Shown piece by piece: positions 53,657 to 61,954 of a DNA stretch of 64,000 nucleotides (within the stretch, counting starts at the first letter, position 1; each line of letters opens with the position of its first letter). Below the pieces are notes generated by a model, which worked only from the letters and a program-made list of their open reading frames with translations, did no database searches and was not told where the DNA came from. The position numbers and the translations under genes are program-made. Origin of the DNA: Bacillota bacterium (GTDB taxonomy: Bacteria; Bacillota; Clostridia; Christensenellales; SZUA-584); assembly GCA_023460085.1 (NCBI GenBank), contig JAEWRI010000044.1, forward strand, positions 124,001-188,000. The letters are read 5' to 3'.

Positions 53657-54742
53657 TCACACGCCGTACTTTCCGCCCGGCACACGCTTGATGAGCCCCG
53701 AAAGCTCCATCATCGTGAGCGCCACGCTGATTTCGCCCGGCGATGCCGCCGTCTGCTCGGAGAGCATCTCCGCGCTTTGGTCGGCCTGCCGCAGCAGCGC
53801 GTAAATCTGCTGTTGCAAAAAATCGAGCTGCAGCGCCGACGCATCCGCAGAGGCGGCGGCAGTCTGAACGCTTCCGGCTTCGCCCCACGCTTCCAAGATG
53901 TCGCGCGCGCAGGTGACGGGCACCGCGCCCTTTTGAATCAGCCGGTTGGGCAGCGCAGCGCCCTCGAGGTATGGCGCGCCCGGTACCGCGAAGATATCCT
54001 TCCCCAGCCCGATGGCCATGGAAGCGGTGATGGCCGTGCCGCCCTTCAAGCCCGACTCGACGACGAGCAGCCCGCGCGACAGCGCCGCGATGATGCGGTT
54101 GCGCACCGGGAAGTTGCCCGACAGCGGCTGCGTTCCGGGCGGCAGCTCCGATACGACCGCGCCGCCGTTGATGGCCGCGTGATACAGCAGCGCGTTCTCC
54201 GGCGGATAGATAACGTCCGCGCCGCAGCCTAAAACCGCGACGGTAGGCGCGCCCGCGTCCACCGCGCCCTGATGCGCCGCCGCGTCGATGCCGCGCGCCA
54301 GCCCGGACACCACGGTATAGCCCGCCTCGCCCAGCTCCGCCGCGATGCGCCGCGCGGTCTCCGCGCCTTTACGGGTGCAGTGCCGCGTGCCCACGATGCC
54401 GATGGTCTTCTTCAGCCCCGCGAGGCTCCCGCGCACGAACAGCACGGGCGGCGGATATTCCAGTATCTCCAGCGACGCGGGGTACTCCGCGTCCAGCCGC
54501 GAGACGGCGCGGATGCCCCTGCTTTCCATGTCATGCACCACTTCGGCCACCCGCCGTTCGGAGGCGGCGGCGCACAGCGCGGCGCGTGCCTTCTCCGGCA
54601 GAAAGCCCGGCGTTTCACCCCCGCCCTCCAGCGCGGCAAAAAACCGCTTCGGGCTGCCGTATTCGCGCAGCAGCTGATAATAGAGCTTAGGCGTTATCTC
54701 GGGTATGGAGGAAAGCCATACCCAGTATGCGTTGGGCTGCAT
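53657..54742 (-). CDS. dprA: DNA processing protein DprA
   Basis: A 361-residue DprA/Smf protein that loads RecA on incoming single-stranded DNA during transformation. The Rossmann-fold core spans about residues 75-290: IGIVGTRHCT near 114, SGLARGIDAAAH near 145, VLGCG near 170, FPVRNRIIA near 210 and ESGLKGGT near 229. An N-terminal helix-hairpin-helix-like part and a C-terminal winged helix flank it. The ATG follows GAGG. First gene of the dprA-esterase unit. Confidence 0.94.
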   Translation of the reverse strand: MQPNAYWVWLSSIPEITPKLYYQLLREYGSPKRFFAALEGGGETPGFLPEKARAALCAAASERRVAEVVHDMESRGIRAVSRLDAEYPASLEILEYPPPVLFVRGSLAGLKKTIGIVGTRHCTRKGAETARRIAAELGEAGYTVVSGLARGIDAAAHQGAVDAGAPTVAVLGCGADVIYPPENALLYHAAINGGAVVSELPPGTQPLSGNFPVRNRIIAALSRGLLVVESGLKGGTAITASMAIGLGKDIFAVPGAPYLEGAALPNRLIQKGAVPVTCARDILEAWGEAGSVQTAAASADASALQLDFLQQQIYALLRQADQSAEMLSEQTAASPGEISVALTMMELSGLIKRVPGGKYGV

Positions 54743-54780
54743 GAAAACCTCAAAAAGCGAAAGTATGTTCTGCTTCGTTC

Positions 54781-54809
54781 AATATACTGCGCAGGCGATG
54801 CTTTGTCAA
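54781..54809 (-). promoter_or_regulatory. Sigma-A-type promoter of dprA
   Basis: On the minus strand TTGACA (54809-54804), a 17-base spacer and TATATT (54786-54781), close to consensus. Confidence 0.7.
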
Positions 54810-54871
54810 TATTCGAAATCGGATGCAGCCAACGCCCTATACTCCCGGGTTGCCTCCAATGGTCTGGTCTT

Positions 54872-55711
54872 CTAATCCCGGTTAAATGTGATGGTTCCGG
54901 CCCAATCCTGAGCGTTCTCCCCTTTTTCGTGACTCACGGCGTCCATGATCATCGCCCCTTCATCAAGGTACATCTCGAAGTTGGTCACCTGGTCTTTATC
55001 CTGCGCCGAAACCACATAGCCCTTGATCATGTCCCTGCTCTCATACGTAATGACATAGTTCATCGTGTCGGTATACGTGCCTTGCCGGAAGGTCATCAGC
55101 CCGTCGTCCCTGAATCTCAGCTCGATGCGGTTGTGGCTTCCGAGGTCTTCAGATACCCATCTGCCCAGCCCGCCCATACCGACAGCCGCAAGGATGACCG
55201 CCAGCACCAGAGCGGCTGCGCAGATCGCTGTACGGATATACGTCTTTCCGGGCTTGGGAGCGTGCACAGCCGCGCCGCCAGCGCTCACCGGGTTCCCGCA
55301 TTTTATGCAGAACGCATTCCCCGGAGCAAGGGGCGAACCGCATCTCAGACAGCAGCCAGCAGCGATTGCGTTTCCGCCTGCCTGCTTCTTCCCCCAGCGA
55401 TATCCCAATAAACCGCTGAGAATAATTACCACACTCACCACAAGATCGATAAAACCGATCCCAATCATATGGCTGCCCGAAAATGAAACAAGGAACATAA
55501 CTGAAAAGATGATAAAGTAAGCGCCTGCAAAGATCCGGATCAGTCCGCTTGTTTTGCCGTGCTTTTTTACGATACACGCGCTGACGATCACCATAGCCGC
55601 AATGAGGAGATTGAGTATTGCCGGCAGGGACCCTCTCATATTGAACAGCCCCGCATTGAACCATACCCCGAGTATGCCTCCGACAAGCCCTAAAACCAAC
55701 GATGCCGTCAT
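54872..55711 (-). CDS. Membrane protein with internal zinc ribbon, hypothetical
   Basis: A 279-residue protein with four N-terminal helices (about 2-105), a zinc ribbon (CLRCGSPL..FCIKCG, about 118-138), one more transmembrane helix (about 160-182) and an extracellular beta-rich domain (about 185-279) similar in style to DUF5640-like lipocalin-type domains. No catalytic motif is seen. The ATG 55711 has GGAGG 11 bases upstream. It follows the terminator of the helicase-yjbR operon and is probably its own unit. Confidence 0.65.
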   Translation of the reverse strand: MTASLVLGLVGGILGVWFNAGLFNMRGSLPAILNLLIAAMVIVSACIVKKHGKTSGLIRIFAGAYFIIFSVMFLVSFSGSHMIGIGFIDLVVSVVIILSGLLGYRWGKKQAGGNAIAAGCCLRCGSPLAPGNAFCIKCGNPVSAGGAAVHAPKPGKTYIRTAICAAALVLAVILAAVGMGGLGRWVSEDLGSHNRIELRFRDDGLMTFRQGTYTDTMNYVITYESRDMIKGYVVSAQDKDQVTNFEMYLDEGAMIMDAVSHEKGENAQDWAGTITFNRD

Positions 55712-55747
55712 TTGCTACGTAACCTCCATGTTTATTAATCAGCCCAT

Positions 55748-55770
55748 AAAAACGCGCAGAGTTGCTGCGC
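55748..55770 (-). terminator. Rho-independent terminator of the helicase-yjbR operon
   Basis: On the minus strand GCGCAG-CAACT-CTGCGC followed by GTTTTT. Confidence 0.8.
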
Positions 55771-55828
55771 TTCATGTCAATAAATACGTTGCGCCGCAGG
55801 ATGCATCACCCCGCGCGGCGTGCCGCCG

Positions 55829-56188
55829 CTACCCGGCCTCAATCTCCCGCTGCAGCTTCTTCGTCAGGCTGGCAAATACGAGCTTGTAGCTTTCGTCCGC
55901 CAGCATGCGCAGCACGTCGTCCGGCACGTCGCCTTCCATCGATACGGAGTTCCAGTGCTCCTTATTGAGGTAATAGCCCGGTACGATGTCGGAGTACTGC
56001 TCCCTCAGCATCAGCCCCAGCGCGGGTTCCGCCTTCAGCGACGCGATGGGTCTGCCCGCCTTGTCGCCGCCCAGCAGCACGAAGAACTTGCCGCCCACCA
56101 TGTAGCGGAACGCGCCCCATTCCTCTTTATAATCCTTCACCGTGCCGCGCTTGGCGAGGCAGTAGGCGTCGAACCATTTGTATTTCAT
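55829..56188 (-). CDS. MmcQ/YjbR-family protein
   Basis: A 119-residue protein of the MmcQ/YjbR (CyaY-like fold) family. Features are the start MKYKWFDAYCLAKRG, the substrate-like motif FFVLLGGDKAGRPIASLK (in parts) and KEHWNSV near residue 76. These small DNA-binding-like proteins have no firm function. The ATG follows AAAGGAG by eight bases and lies 13 bases after the helicase stop, so the two are co-transcribed. Confidence 0.85.
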   Translation of the reverse strand: MKYKWFDAYCLAKRGTVKDYKEEWGAFRYMVGGKFFVLLGGDKAGRPIASLKAEPALGLMLREQYSDIVPGYYLNKEHWNSVSMEGDVPDDVLRMLADESYKLVFASLTKKLQREIEAG

Positions 56189-56201
56189 GCGTTGTCTCCT
56201 T

Positions 56202-58892
56202 TTATTCCCACCGGCTCCGGACTACCTTCCGGCCCGTTACGAAGGCTTCGTTGCGGTTGATGTACGACCTTCTGCGGCACCGGAGCAGCGCCCATCTCCC
56301 CGCCTCGCTGCGCGTATAGACGTAGCCGAACGCGCCGGATTTGCGCTTCAGCAGGCGCATCAGTATATCCACGTACTCCTGCTTCGCGCCGATGACGGAC
56401 GGGCAGGCATAGCTCTGGCTGTACCGCCAGACGGAATGGAATGGCAGCCGCAGCTTCTTGATGAGCAGGTAGCGCGGGTTGTCGATGGAGGTCAGCAGCT
56501 CCCGCACGGCGTCGGCGAAGAGCTTCTTCTCGCGCAGTGTCGCGCCCTGTATGCCGCACTGAATATACGCGTTGGTCTCATCCGCCTGGATGTCCACGTC
56601 GGCCTCGAAGCTGCGCACCGCCTTCATCTGCCGCAGCGTTTCCAGTATGCAGCGCGACAGTGTCTCAATCGTGCGCCGGGGCGAGATGAACGCCAGCAGC
56701 TTCTTGAAGCCCAGCCCCATCAGCAGTATGACCGCGAGTCCGGAAACGGCAAGCAGCAGGGAATCGGTCGCCGACATCGCGCTGGCAATACCCCGGATGA
56801 TGATGGAAAGTATGATACCCAGCACCGTCTCATACAGCAGGTTGGTCAGTACAAAGGCGCGCGGCACCACCTGCGGCGGCGCTTCCGTCACCTCCATCAC
56901 CTCCGGATGGGAACCGCTGAGCGCGCCGTGCCACCGCGCCTTCAGCGCATCCCGCTGCGAGGCGAAGCGCAGCATCTGTTCGTTGATGCGCCCGAAGCCC
57001 TCCCGGCCGAAGGGCGGCTTCAATATGCTGACGCGCGAGATGCCGCTCTGTATGGTGTCGCTCTCGTAGGACGGCGCGAGGAAGCAGTCGAACCGGCGAA
57101 TCAGCGTGTCGAAATCCAGCGACGCAAAGCTGTCCTTCGGCATCACTCCGCCCAGCAGCGCTTTCAGGCCCATCTCCGGCTCTATGGTGACAAGATGCCA
57201 GATGTTGGCGGTCTTGTCGGGGTTGTTTTTGTCCGTGCGGATGGCGCGTCCGCGCATCTGGTTGGTCAGCACGAAGCTGCCCACGAAGCTCGCGAGTATG
57301 AGGCTGTTGATGCCGGGGGAATCCCAGCCCTCGCCCAGCAGCGCCTTGGTACCCACCAGCACGTGGATTTGCCCCGCCTCAAACAGCTCCGTCACCACCG
57401 CGACCTTGTGCTTATTGGCCCCGCCGAAGATGACCTCCGTATGCGCCGTGCCCGCGATGGGCTTTTCGTCCATGGCGACGCCCAGCCTGCGGCTGACGTC
57501 CCGCGCCGGGGTCAGCGCCTCATCCGGCAGTATGACAAGCCCGCCCGAAAGCAGCGCCACGCGCATGCCCGGCTTTGCCGCGCGCCGCACCGTCTCGAAT
57601 ACGCTCACCGTGCCGATGGCGCCCACCGGCGCCTGCGTGCCCACGGCGCTCATCATGTCCCTGCGAATATAGTCCGTGAGTATGAGCATGCGCAGCGCGC
57701 CGCCCAGCTGGGCGCTCTCCGCCTCCACGATGCGGCATATGCTGTCCAGCTTGCCGTTGGAGGAAAGCAGCATGCGCTGCAATCGGTCGGTGTATTGCAG
57801 GCCAACCTTGCGCTTCTCGTAGAAGCCGCCCTTGGAGAGCGTTTTGCGCAGTTCCTGCGCCGCGTCGGGCGAGAACAGCAGCGGGTTGTCGATGATGAAC
57901 TGGAACGCGGTTTCCGCGAACGCCAGCTTTGCGGGGGGCAGCTTTCCGCCCGGCACCAGCAGCCTCGCAAGCCGCGAAGGCACCTCCTCGCCGCGCTCCT
58001 GCGCGAGCGACAGCACCGCGATAAACCCCTTGGCGTTCTCCGTCAGCAGCTCCTCCATCGTGCGGTAATTCGTCAGCACGCCGCTGCCGCGCAGCGCTTC
58101 GCCGAATACTTCTCCGTGGATGATATCCCGCGTGCAGGCCGCCGCCTGCTCCCGGAAGGCTTTGACCTTCTCCACTTCCTCGCGCGTGGGATAATTGAAA
58201 TAGATGTAATCCTGATGAGGGCAGAGCGTGCGCTGCTGCACCAGCTCCGGCACCGATATTTCCTCGTCGATTTCTCCGCACACCGCGATGTAGCGCTTCC
58301 ATTCGCCCGCCTGGCTGTCGTAGGGCGGCGTGGCGGTCAGCGCCACGGTAAACATCTCGCCCTGCACCGCCGCGATGAAACCCTCCAGCGCGCGCTGCCA
58401 TTCGGCCTTCAGGTGGTGCGCCTCGTCGAGGCAGATGGTTTTGATGCCTGCCGCCCGCACCGCGCCCACCAAATCGAAGTCGGCATAGTCGGTTTGCGCG
58501 CACCCCTCCTCCGCGCCGTCCTCGGCGTCCTCGTCCCGCTCTTCCGTCTGGCGCGTCCACGCGGAATGAAGGCTCTGGTAGGTGACGGAAGTGAGCAGCC
58601 GCATATCCCGCAGGCTGCACGAAACATAGTCGCCGATATCGCCGCCCTGCGGCAGGAACCGTTCCTCGAAGCGCTGGCTCCACTGCTGCCGGATGACCAC
58701 GGACGGGGACAGTATCAGCGCGGGCCCGCCAAGGCGGCGTATGATTTCCAGCCCCAGTATGGTTTTGCCGCTTCCCGGCGCGGCCACGATGTGCACCTTC
58801 CTGTCCTCGATATACGCGTCCATGCCGGACAATACATGCTGCTGGTAGTCGCGGAACGTGCCGCGAAACGCAACCCCTTCGAATGTCTTCAT
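56202..58892 (-). CDS. SF2 DEAH-box helicase with C-terminal transmembrane segments
   Basis: An 896-residue protein. The N-terminal SF2 helicase core has Walker A GSGKT (40-44), DEAH (156-159), TAT (186-188), and the second RecA-like domain ends with motif VI QMRGRAIR (545-552), similar to restriction-type (ResIII/RAD25) helicases. After a linker, two hydrophobic helices at about 688-707 and 711-735 are followed by a 160-residue soluble end without a recognised domain. Membrane helices in an SF2 helicase are unusual. The start ATG 58892 follows GAGGTGGGC; a strong promoter lies 45 bases upstream. It is co-transcribed with yjbR. A role in DNA uptake, defence or membrane-linked repair is possible. 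Confidence 0.82.
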   Translation of the reverse strand: MKTFEGVAFRGTFRDYQQHVLSGMDAYIEDRKVHIVAAPGSGKTILGLEIIRRLGGPALILSPSVVIRQQWSQRFEERFLPQGGDIGDYVSCSLRDMRLLTSVTYQSLHSAWTRQTEERDEDAEDGAEEGCAQTDYADFDLVGAVRAAGIKTICLDEAHHLKAEWQRALEGFIAAVQGEMFTVALTATPPYDSQAGEWKRYIAVCGEIDEEISVPELVQQRTLCPHQDYIYFNYPTREEVEKVKAFREQAAACTRDIIHGEVFGEALRGSGVLTNYRTMEELLTENAKGFIAVLSLAQERGEEVPSRLARLLVPGGKLPPAKLAFAETAFQFIIDNPLLFSPDAAQELRKTLSKGGFYEKRKVGLQYTDRLQRMLLSSNGKLDSICRIVEAESAQLGGALRMLILTDYIRRDMMSAVGTQAPVGAIGTVSVFETVRRAAKPGMRVALLSGGLVILPDEALTPARDVSRRLGVAMDEKPIAGTAHTEVIFGGANKHKVAVVTELFEAGQIHVLVGTKALLGEGWDSPGINSLILASFVGSFVLTNQMRGRAIRTDKNNPDKTANIWHLVTIEPEMGLKALLGGVMPKDSFASLDFDTLIRRFDCFLAPSYESDTIQSGISRVSILKPPFGREGFGRINEQMLRFASQRDALKARWHGALSGSHPEVMEVTEAPPQVVPRAFVLTNLLYETVLGIILSIIIRGIASAMSATDSLLLAVSGLAVILLMGLGFKKLLAFISPRRTIETLSRCILETLRQMKAVRSFEADVDIQADETNAYIQCGIQGATLREKKLFADAVRELLTSIDNPRYLLIKKLRLPFHSVWRYSQSYACPSVIGAKQEYVDILMRLLKRKSGAFGYVYTRSEAGRWALLRCRRRSYINRNEAFVTGRKVVRSRWE

Positions 58893-58936
58893 GCCCACCT
58901 CTATGCAGTGATTCCACCCACGCCAATGCTTTTTCC

Positions 58937-58965
58937 ATTTTACACCGAAACCCACACAATGACAA
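58937..58965 (-). promoter_or_regulatory. Sigma-A-type promoter of the helicase-yjbR operon
   Basis: On the minus strand TTGTCA (58965-58960), a 17-base spacer and TAAAAT (58942-58937). Confidence 0.65.
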
Positions 58966-58998
58966 TCCATAGGACAGCGGGGAATGCATCCTCAGGGT

Positions 58999-59026
58999 TT
59001 GCGTTTAAAAGCGGAGTCATTACAAT
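58999..59026 (+). promoter_or_regulatory. Possible promoter giving a nearly leaderless DUF454 transcript
   Basis: TTGCGT (58999-59004), a 16-base spacer and TACAAT (59021-59026), only 11 bases before the ATG at 59038. Confidence 0.4.
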
Positions 59027-59037
59027 ATACTAATCCA

Positions 59038-59439
59038 ATGGAAAGACAATCGGACAAAAAGCCTGCCGGGCAACTCAAAAGGATGGTGCTGATTGTATCG
59101 GGCTCCACGCTGCTGGCATTGGGAGCTGTCGGTATCTTTGTCCCCATACTGCCCACCACCCCCTTCGTCATCGGCGCCGCACTGTGCTATGGCCGCAGCG
59201 CTTCGCGCATCGGCACTTGGCTGAAGCGGAACCGGTACTTTGGCCCGTATATCGAAAGCTATCGATCCCGCGCGGGCTTGCCCCTGCGCAGCAAAATTCA
59301 GGGGCTGGCTTTTCTGTGGCCCGTGCTGCTCCTCTCCATCCTCCTGCTGCAGGGGCTGGCGGTGAAACTGATACTCATCACCGTGGGCATCGCCGTTACC
59401 GCGCATCTGCTTTTGCTGAAAACAAGGGCAAAAGAATAA
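59038..59439 (+). CDS. DUF454 (YbaN-like) membrane protein
   Basis: A 133-residue membrane protein of the YbaN/DUF454 family. It has a paired hydrophobic N-terminal segment (about 17-45) with the family signature GIFVPILPTTPF near residue 32, then SRIGTWLKRNRYFGPYIESY (in parts), and two further helices at the end. Function unknown; some members sit beside heme or copper genes. The ATG 59038 has no ribosome binding site, and the candidate promoter leaves only about five bases of leader. An upstream in-frame ATG (58984) precedes the promoter. Confidence 0.8.
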   Translation: MERQSDKKPAGQLKRMVLIVSGSTLLALGAVGIFVPILPTTPFVIGAALCYGRSASRIGTWLKRNRYFGPYIESYRSRAGLPLRSKIQGLAFLWPVLLLSILLLQGLAVKLILITVGIAVTAHLLLLKTRAKE

Positions 59440-59461
59440 CCCCCTCGTATGGAGGAGGTTA
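59430..59461 (-). terminator. Hairpin terminator between katE and DUF454 (convergent)
   Basis: TAACCCCCTC-GTATG-GAGGAGGTTA (59437-59461), a 10-bp stem followed on the minus strand by TTCTTTT. Confidence 0.6.
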
Positions 59462-59475
59462 CCTATCATTCACCG

Positions 59476-61581
59476 TTAAACCATGGTGTATCTGGACCAG
59501 TGCCTGTGCGCGGCAATGGCGCTGATAAATTCAGGGTGGAAACTGCCCATATTGTTCTGCCGCATGGTGACCACACCGTCCTGCGTGCTCAGTTCCGAGG
59601 CGGACAGTGAGACGCGGTTGACGGGCGCGATGGCCGACAGCACATCCACGCCCTCGCTGACCGCGCCTATCGCCTTGCAGTGCATCAACATGTCGGTGAT
59701 GAACATGCTCGTTTCGTTTTGCGTCTTCAACTTTTCGGCGCTGTCCATCCCTCCGGGGATGTACACCGCGTCATACAGCACCGCCGCGGCCGTGCGATAG
59801 CTCTGGCACGCGTCGAGGTGCCTTCCGTCCCCGCTCGTGAGCTGCCCCTGTCTGCTGCTGACAATCTCCGACGCGACTCCGGCATTCTTCAGCGCATCCA
59901 TCGCGCCCGCGGTTTCGTCGTAATTGAATCCGTCCTCCGCGAGTATGGCGACCTTTCGGGTCATCGCCGATTTAAGCGTGTTCTCCTGGCTCAGCGCGGG
60001 AGACGAAGCGCCGACCGTATTCGCGGCGGGCGCGGCGGGCGGGTTCGCGCTGATACCCGCGGCAATCTGCGCGGCGAGGCTGCCGTCCACGTTGTTGAAC
60101 ATATCCACCACGCGCTGACGGATGTCCTTGTCCTTCACCTTGCCCACCTCGAATTGGAATGCCTCGACGATGTGGCGTTTCTCCGCAGCCGACATGCTGT
60201 TCCAGAACAGTGTCGCCTGAGAGAAGTGATCCATGAAGCTCTGGCTTCTGGCTCTTACTTTTCGGCCGTCCACTTTTTCGGCGTAGTGTTCGAAAGCGCC
60301 TTCGCTTTCCTGTACGGTCTTGGGAAAATCATTTTGCAGCGAGTTGGGCGAGTAGCTCACGTTGCCTACGTCGATTCGCATCCGGTGGTATCCGTCCCGC
60401 TGGTTGTTGTGTATAGGCGCAACCGGGTGGTTGATGGGTATCTCGTGGAAGTTGGGCCCGCCGAGCCGTATCAGCTGCGTGTCAAGGTACGAGAACAGCC
60501 TGCCCTGCAGCAGCGGGTCGTTCGTGAAGTCGATGCCCGGCACCACATTGCCCGGATGGAAGGCAACCTGCTCCGTTTCGGCAAAGAAGTTGTCCACATT
60601 GCGGTTCAGCGTCATTTTGCCGAGAATCTGCACGGGCACCGTTTCCTCCGGCCATATTTTCGTAGGGTCAAGGATGTCAAAATCGAAGCCGAATTCGTCC
60701 TTCTCCTCAATCACCTGTACGCCAAACTCAAACTCCGGGTATTCCCCCATCTCAATGGCGTTCCAGATATCGCGCCGGTGGTAGTCGGGGTCCTTGCCCG
60801 CAATCTTTTGCGCTTCGTCCCATACCAGAGAATGAACGCCGAGCAGCGGTTTCCAGTGGAACTTGACGAAGCGCCCCACGCCCCGCGCGTTGACAAGGCG
60901 GTATGTGTCCACGCCGAACCCCTCCATCATGCGGTAGCTGCGCGGTATCGCCCTGTCGGACATCAGCCACATGACCATATGGGCCGTTTCCGTGTTGGTG
61001 GTCACAAAGTCCCAGAGCGTATCGTGCGCCGAAGACGCCTGCGGAATTTCGTTATGTGGTTCGGGTTTAATCGCGTGCACGAAATCCGGAAACTTGATGG
61101 CATCCTGAATAAAAAATACGGGCATATTGTTTCCCACCAAATCGTAATTGCCTTCCTCCGTGTAGAACTTCACCGCGAATCCGCGCACATCGCGCACGGT
61201 ATCGGCGCTGCCCCTTGAACCCACGACCGTAGAAAAGCGCACGAACACCGGCGTCTTCACATTGGGGTCCTGCAGAAATTTCGCTTTCGTCAGCTCAACC
61301 ATGGGCTGGTACACCTGAAAAAAGCCGTGCGCCCCGAACCCCCGGGCATGCACCACCCTTTCGGGGATGCGCTCATGGTCGAAATGGGTCAGCTTTTCAC
61401 GGAAATGGAAGTCCTCCATCAGCGTTGGGCCGCGGTCTCCCGCTTTCAGGGAATCCACGGTGCTGTTGACCTTCACCCCCTGGTCGGTGGTCAGGGCGCT
61501 GTTTTCGTTGCCTGCCCTGAAATAATTAAGCTGGTTCTGCTTTTCGCTTTCAGGGCTTGGTTTTGCGGGTATGGTATCCAT
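59476..61581 (-). CDS. katE: Large-subunit monofunctional catalase (HPII type)
   Basis: A 701-residue heme catalase that disproportionates hydrogen peroxide. The catalytic histidine is H78 (RVVHARGFGAHG), the distal asparagine about N151 (VGNNMPVFF), and the heme-ligand tyrosine about Y364 (RLFSYLDTQ). A C-terminal DJ-1/PfpI-like flavodoxin domain from about residue 550 (RKVAILAEDGFNYDE) marks the large-subunit clade. It is slightly shorter than E. coli HPII (753). The ATG follows GGAGG. It is monocistronic, divergent from rtcB. A large catalase in a presumed anaerobe suggests oxygen tolerance or sporulation. Confidence 0.95.
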   Translation of the reverse strand: MDTIPAKPSPESEKQNQLNYFRAGNENSALTTDQGVKVNSTVDSLKAGDRGPTLMEDFHFREKLTHFDHERIPERVVHARGFGAHGFFQVYQPMVELTKAKFLQDPNVKTPVFVRFSTVVGSRGSADTVRDVRGFAVKFYTEEGNYDLVGNNMPVFFIQDAIKFPDFVHAIKPEPHNEIPQASSAHDTLWDFVTTNTETAHMVMWLMSDRAIPRSYRMMEGFGVDTYRLVNARGVGRFVKFHWKPLLGVHSLVWDEAQKIAGKDPDYHRRDIWNAIEMGEYPEFEFGVQVIEEKDEFGFDFDILDPTKIWPEETVPVQILGKMTLNRNVDNFFAETEQVAFHPGNVVPGIDFTNDPLLQGRLFSYLDTQLIRLGGPNFHEIPINHPVAPIHNNQRDGYHRMRIDVGNVSYSPNSLQNDFPKTVQESEGAFEHYAEKVDGRKVRARSQSFMDHFSQATLFWNSMSAAEKRHIVEAFQFEVGKVKDKDIRQRVVDMFNNVDGSLAAQIAAGISANPPAAPAANTVGASSPALSQENTLKSAMTRKVAILAEDGFNYDETAGAMDALKNAGVASEIVSSRQGQLTSGDGRHLDACQSYRTAAAVLYDAVYIPGGMDSAEKLKTQNETSMFITDMLMHCKAIGAVSEGVDVLSAIAPVNRVSLSASELSTQDGVVTMRQNNMGSFHPEFISAIAAHRHWSRYTMV

Positions 61582-61741
61582 GATAGCTTCGCCTCCTGTC
61601 TTTTATTACTATTCTTTGGCAGTCTTGCGATTTTATACGGAAAGGTTGCGGGTTCTTTCATCTGTTTTCAATCGAAAGCAGTCCTTTCATGCCGTCGCTT
61701 GGCCTGAAAGCGCCGCGAGTGTGGCCGGCAAGCGGTATTCG
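61582..61741. other. Upstream region of katE
   Basis: Divergent spacer between katE and the rtcB promoter. It contains TATAAA on the minus strand about 45 bases before katE but no matching -35, so the katE promoter is not assigned. Confidence 0.4.
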
Positions 61742-61770
61742 TTGACAGACCGGCACGCTTCGCATATAAT
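61742..61770 (+). promoter_or_regulatory. Consensus sigma-A promoter of the rtcB leader
   Basis: TTGACA (61742-61747), exactly 17 bases, TATAAT (61765-61770): a perfect consensus promoter. Confidence 0.85.
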
Positions 61771-61802
61771 AAGTTGGAAATAACCAGAAAGGAGTGCGCG
61801 GA

Positions 61803-61883
61803 ATGACCCAAAGTTACCCGAAACTGAATCGAAACGAAACCCGGAAGCGAGTATGTCCGCGCGTTCCACGCTGCTCTTTTTAG
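61803..61883 (+). CDS. Putative leader peptide upstream of rtcB (26 aa)
   Basis: A 26-codon frame, MTQSYPKLNRNETRKRVCPR then VPRCSF, directly after AAGGAG with eight bases of spacing. It lies between the consensus promoter and the terminator, and its codons 13-16 (CCGGAAGCG, 61841-61849) are the exact reverse complement of the 5' arm of that terminator. Ribosome position could thus decide between antiterminator and terminator. It is rich in Arg (six of 26) but shows no run of one codon, so which amino acid or stress is sensed is unclear. Too short for homology; support comes from site arrangement. Confidence 0.55.
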   Translation: MTQSYPKLNRNETRKRVCPRVPRCSF

Positions 61884-61931
61884 CACTGAAACACGCACCG
61901 CGCTTCCGGTTTCAATCGGAAGCGTTTTTTT
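61841..61931 (+). promoter_or_regulatory. Attenuator: mutually exclusive antiterminator and terminator before rtcB
   Basis: CGCTTCCGG (61901-61909) and CGGAAGCG (61917-61924) form the terminator, followed by seven T. CCGGAAGCG at 61841-61849 can pair with the same 5' arm over nine bases, preventing terminator formation. The terminator lies about 24 bases before the rtcB start. Confidence 0.65.
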
Positions 61932-61954
61932 ATTCGTCAGAACGGAGAATGAGT

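Noticed and set aside
56178..59033. A 951-codon plus-strand frame opposite the helicase gene, and similar long frames opposite the PHP, nucleotidyltransferase, topA and katE genes
   Set aside because: All are shadows of well-supported genes with clear catalytic motifs.
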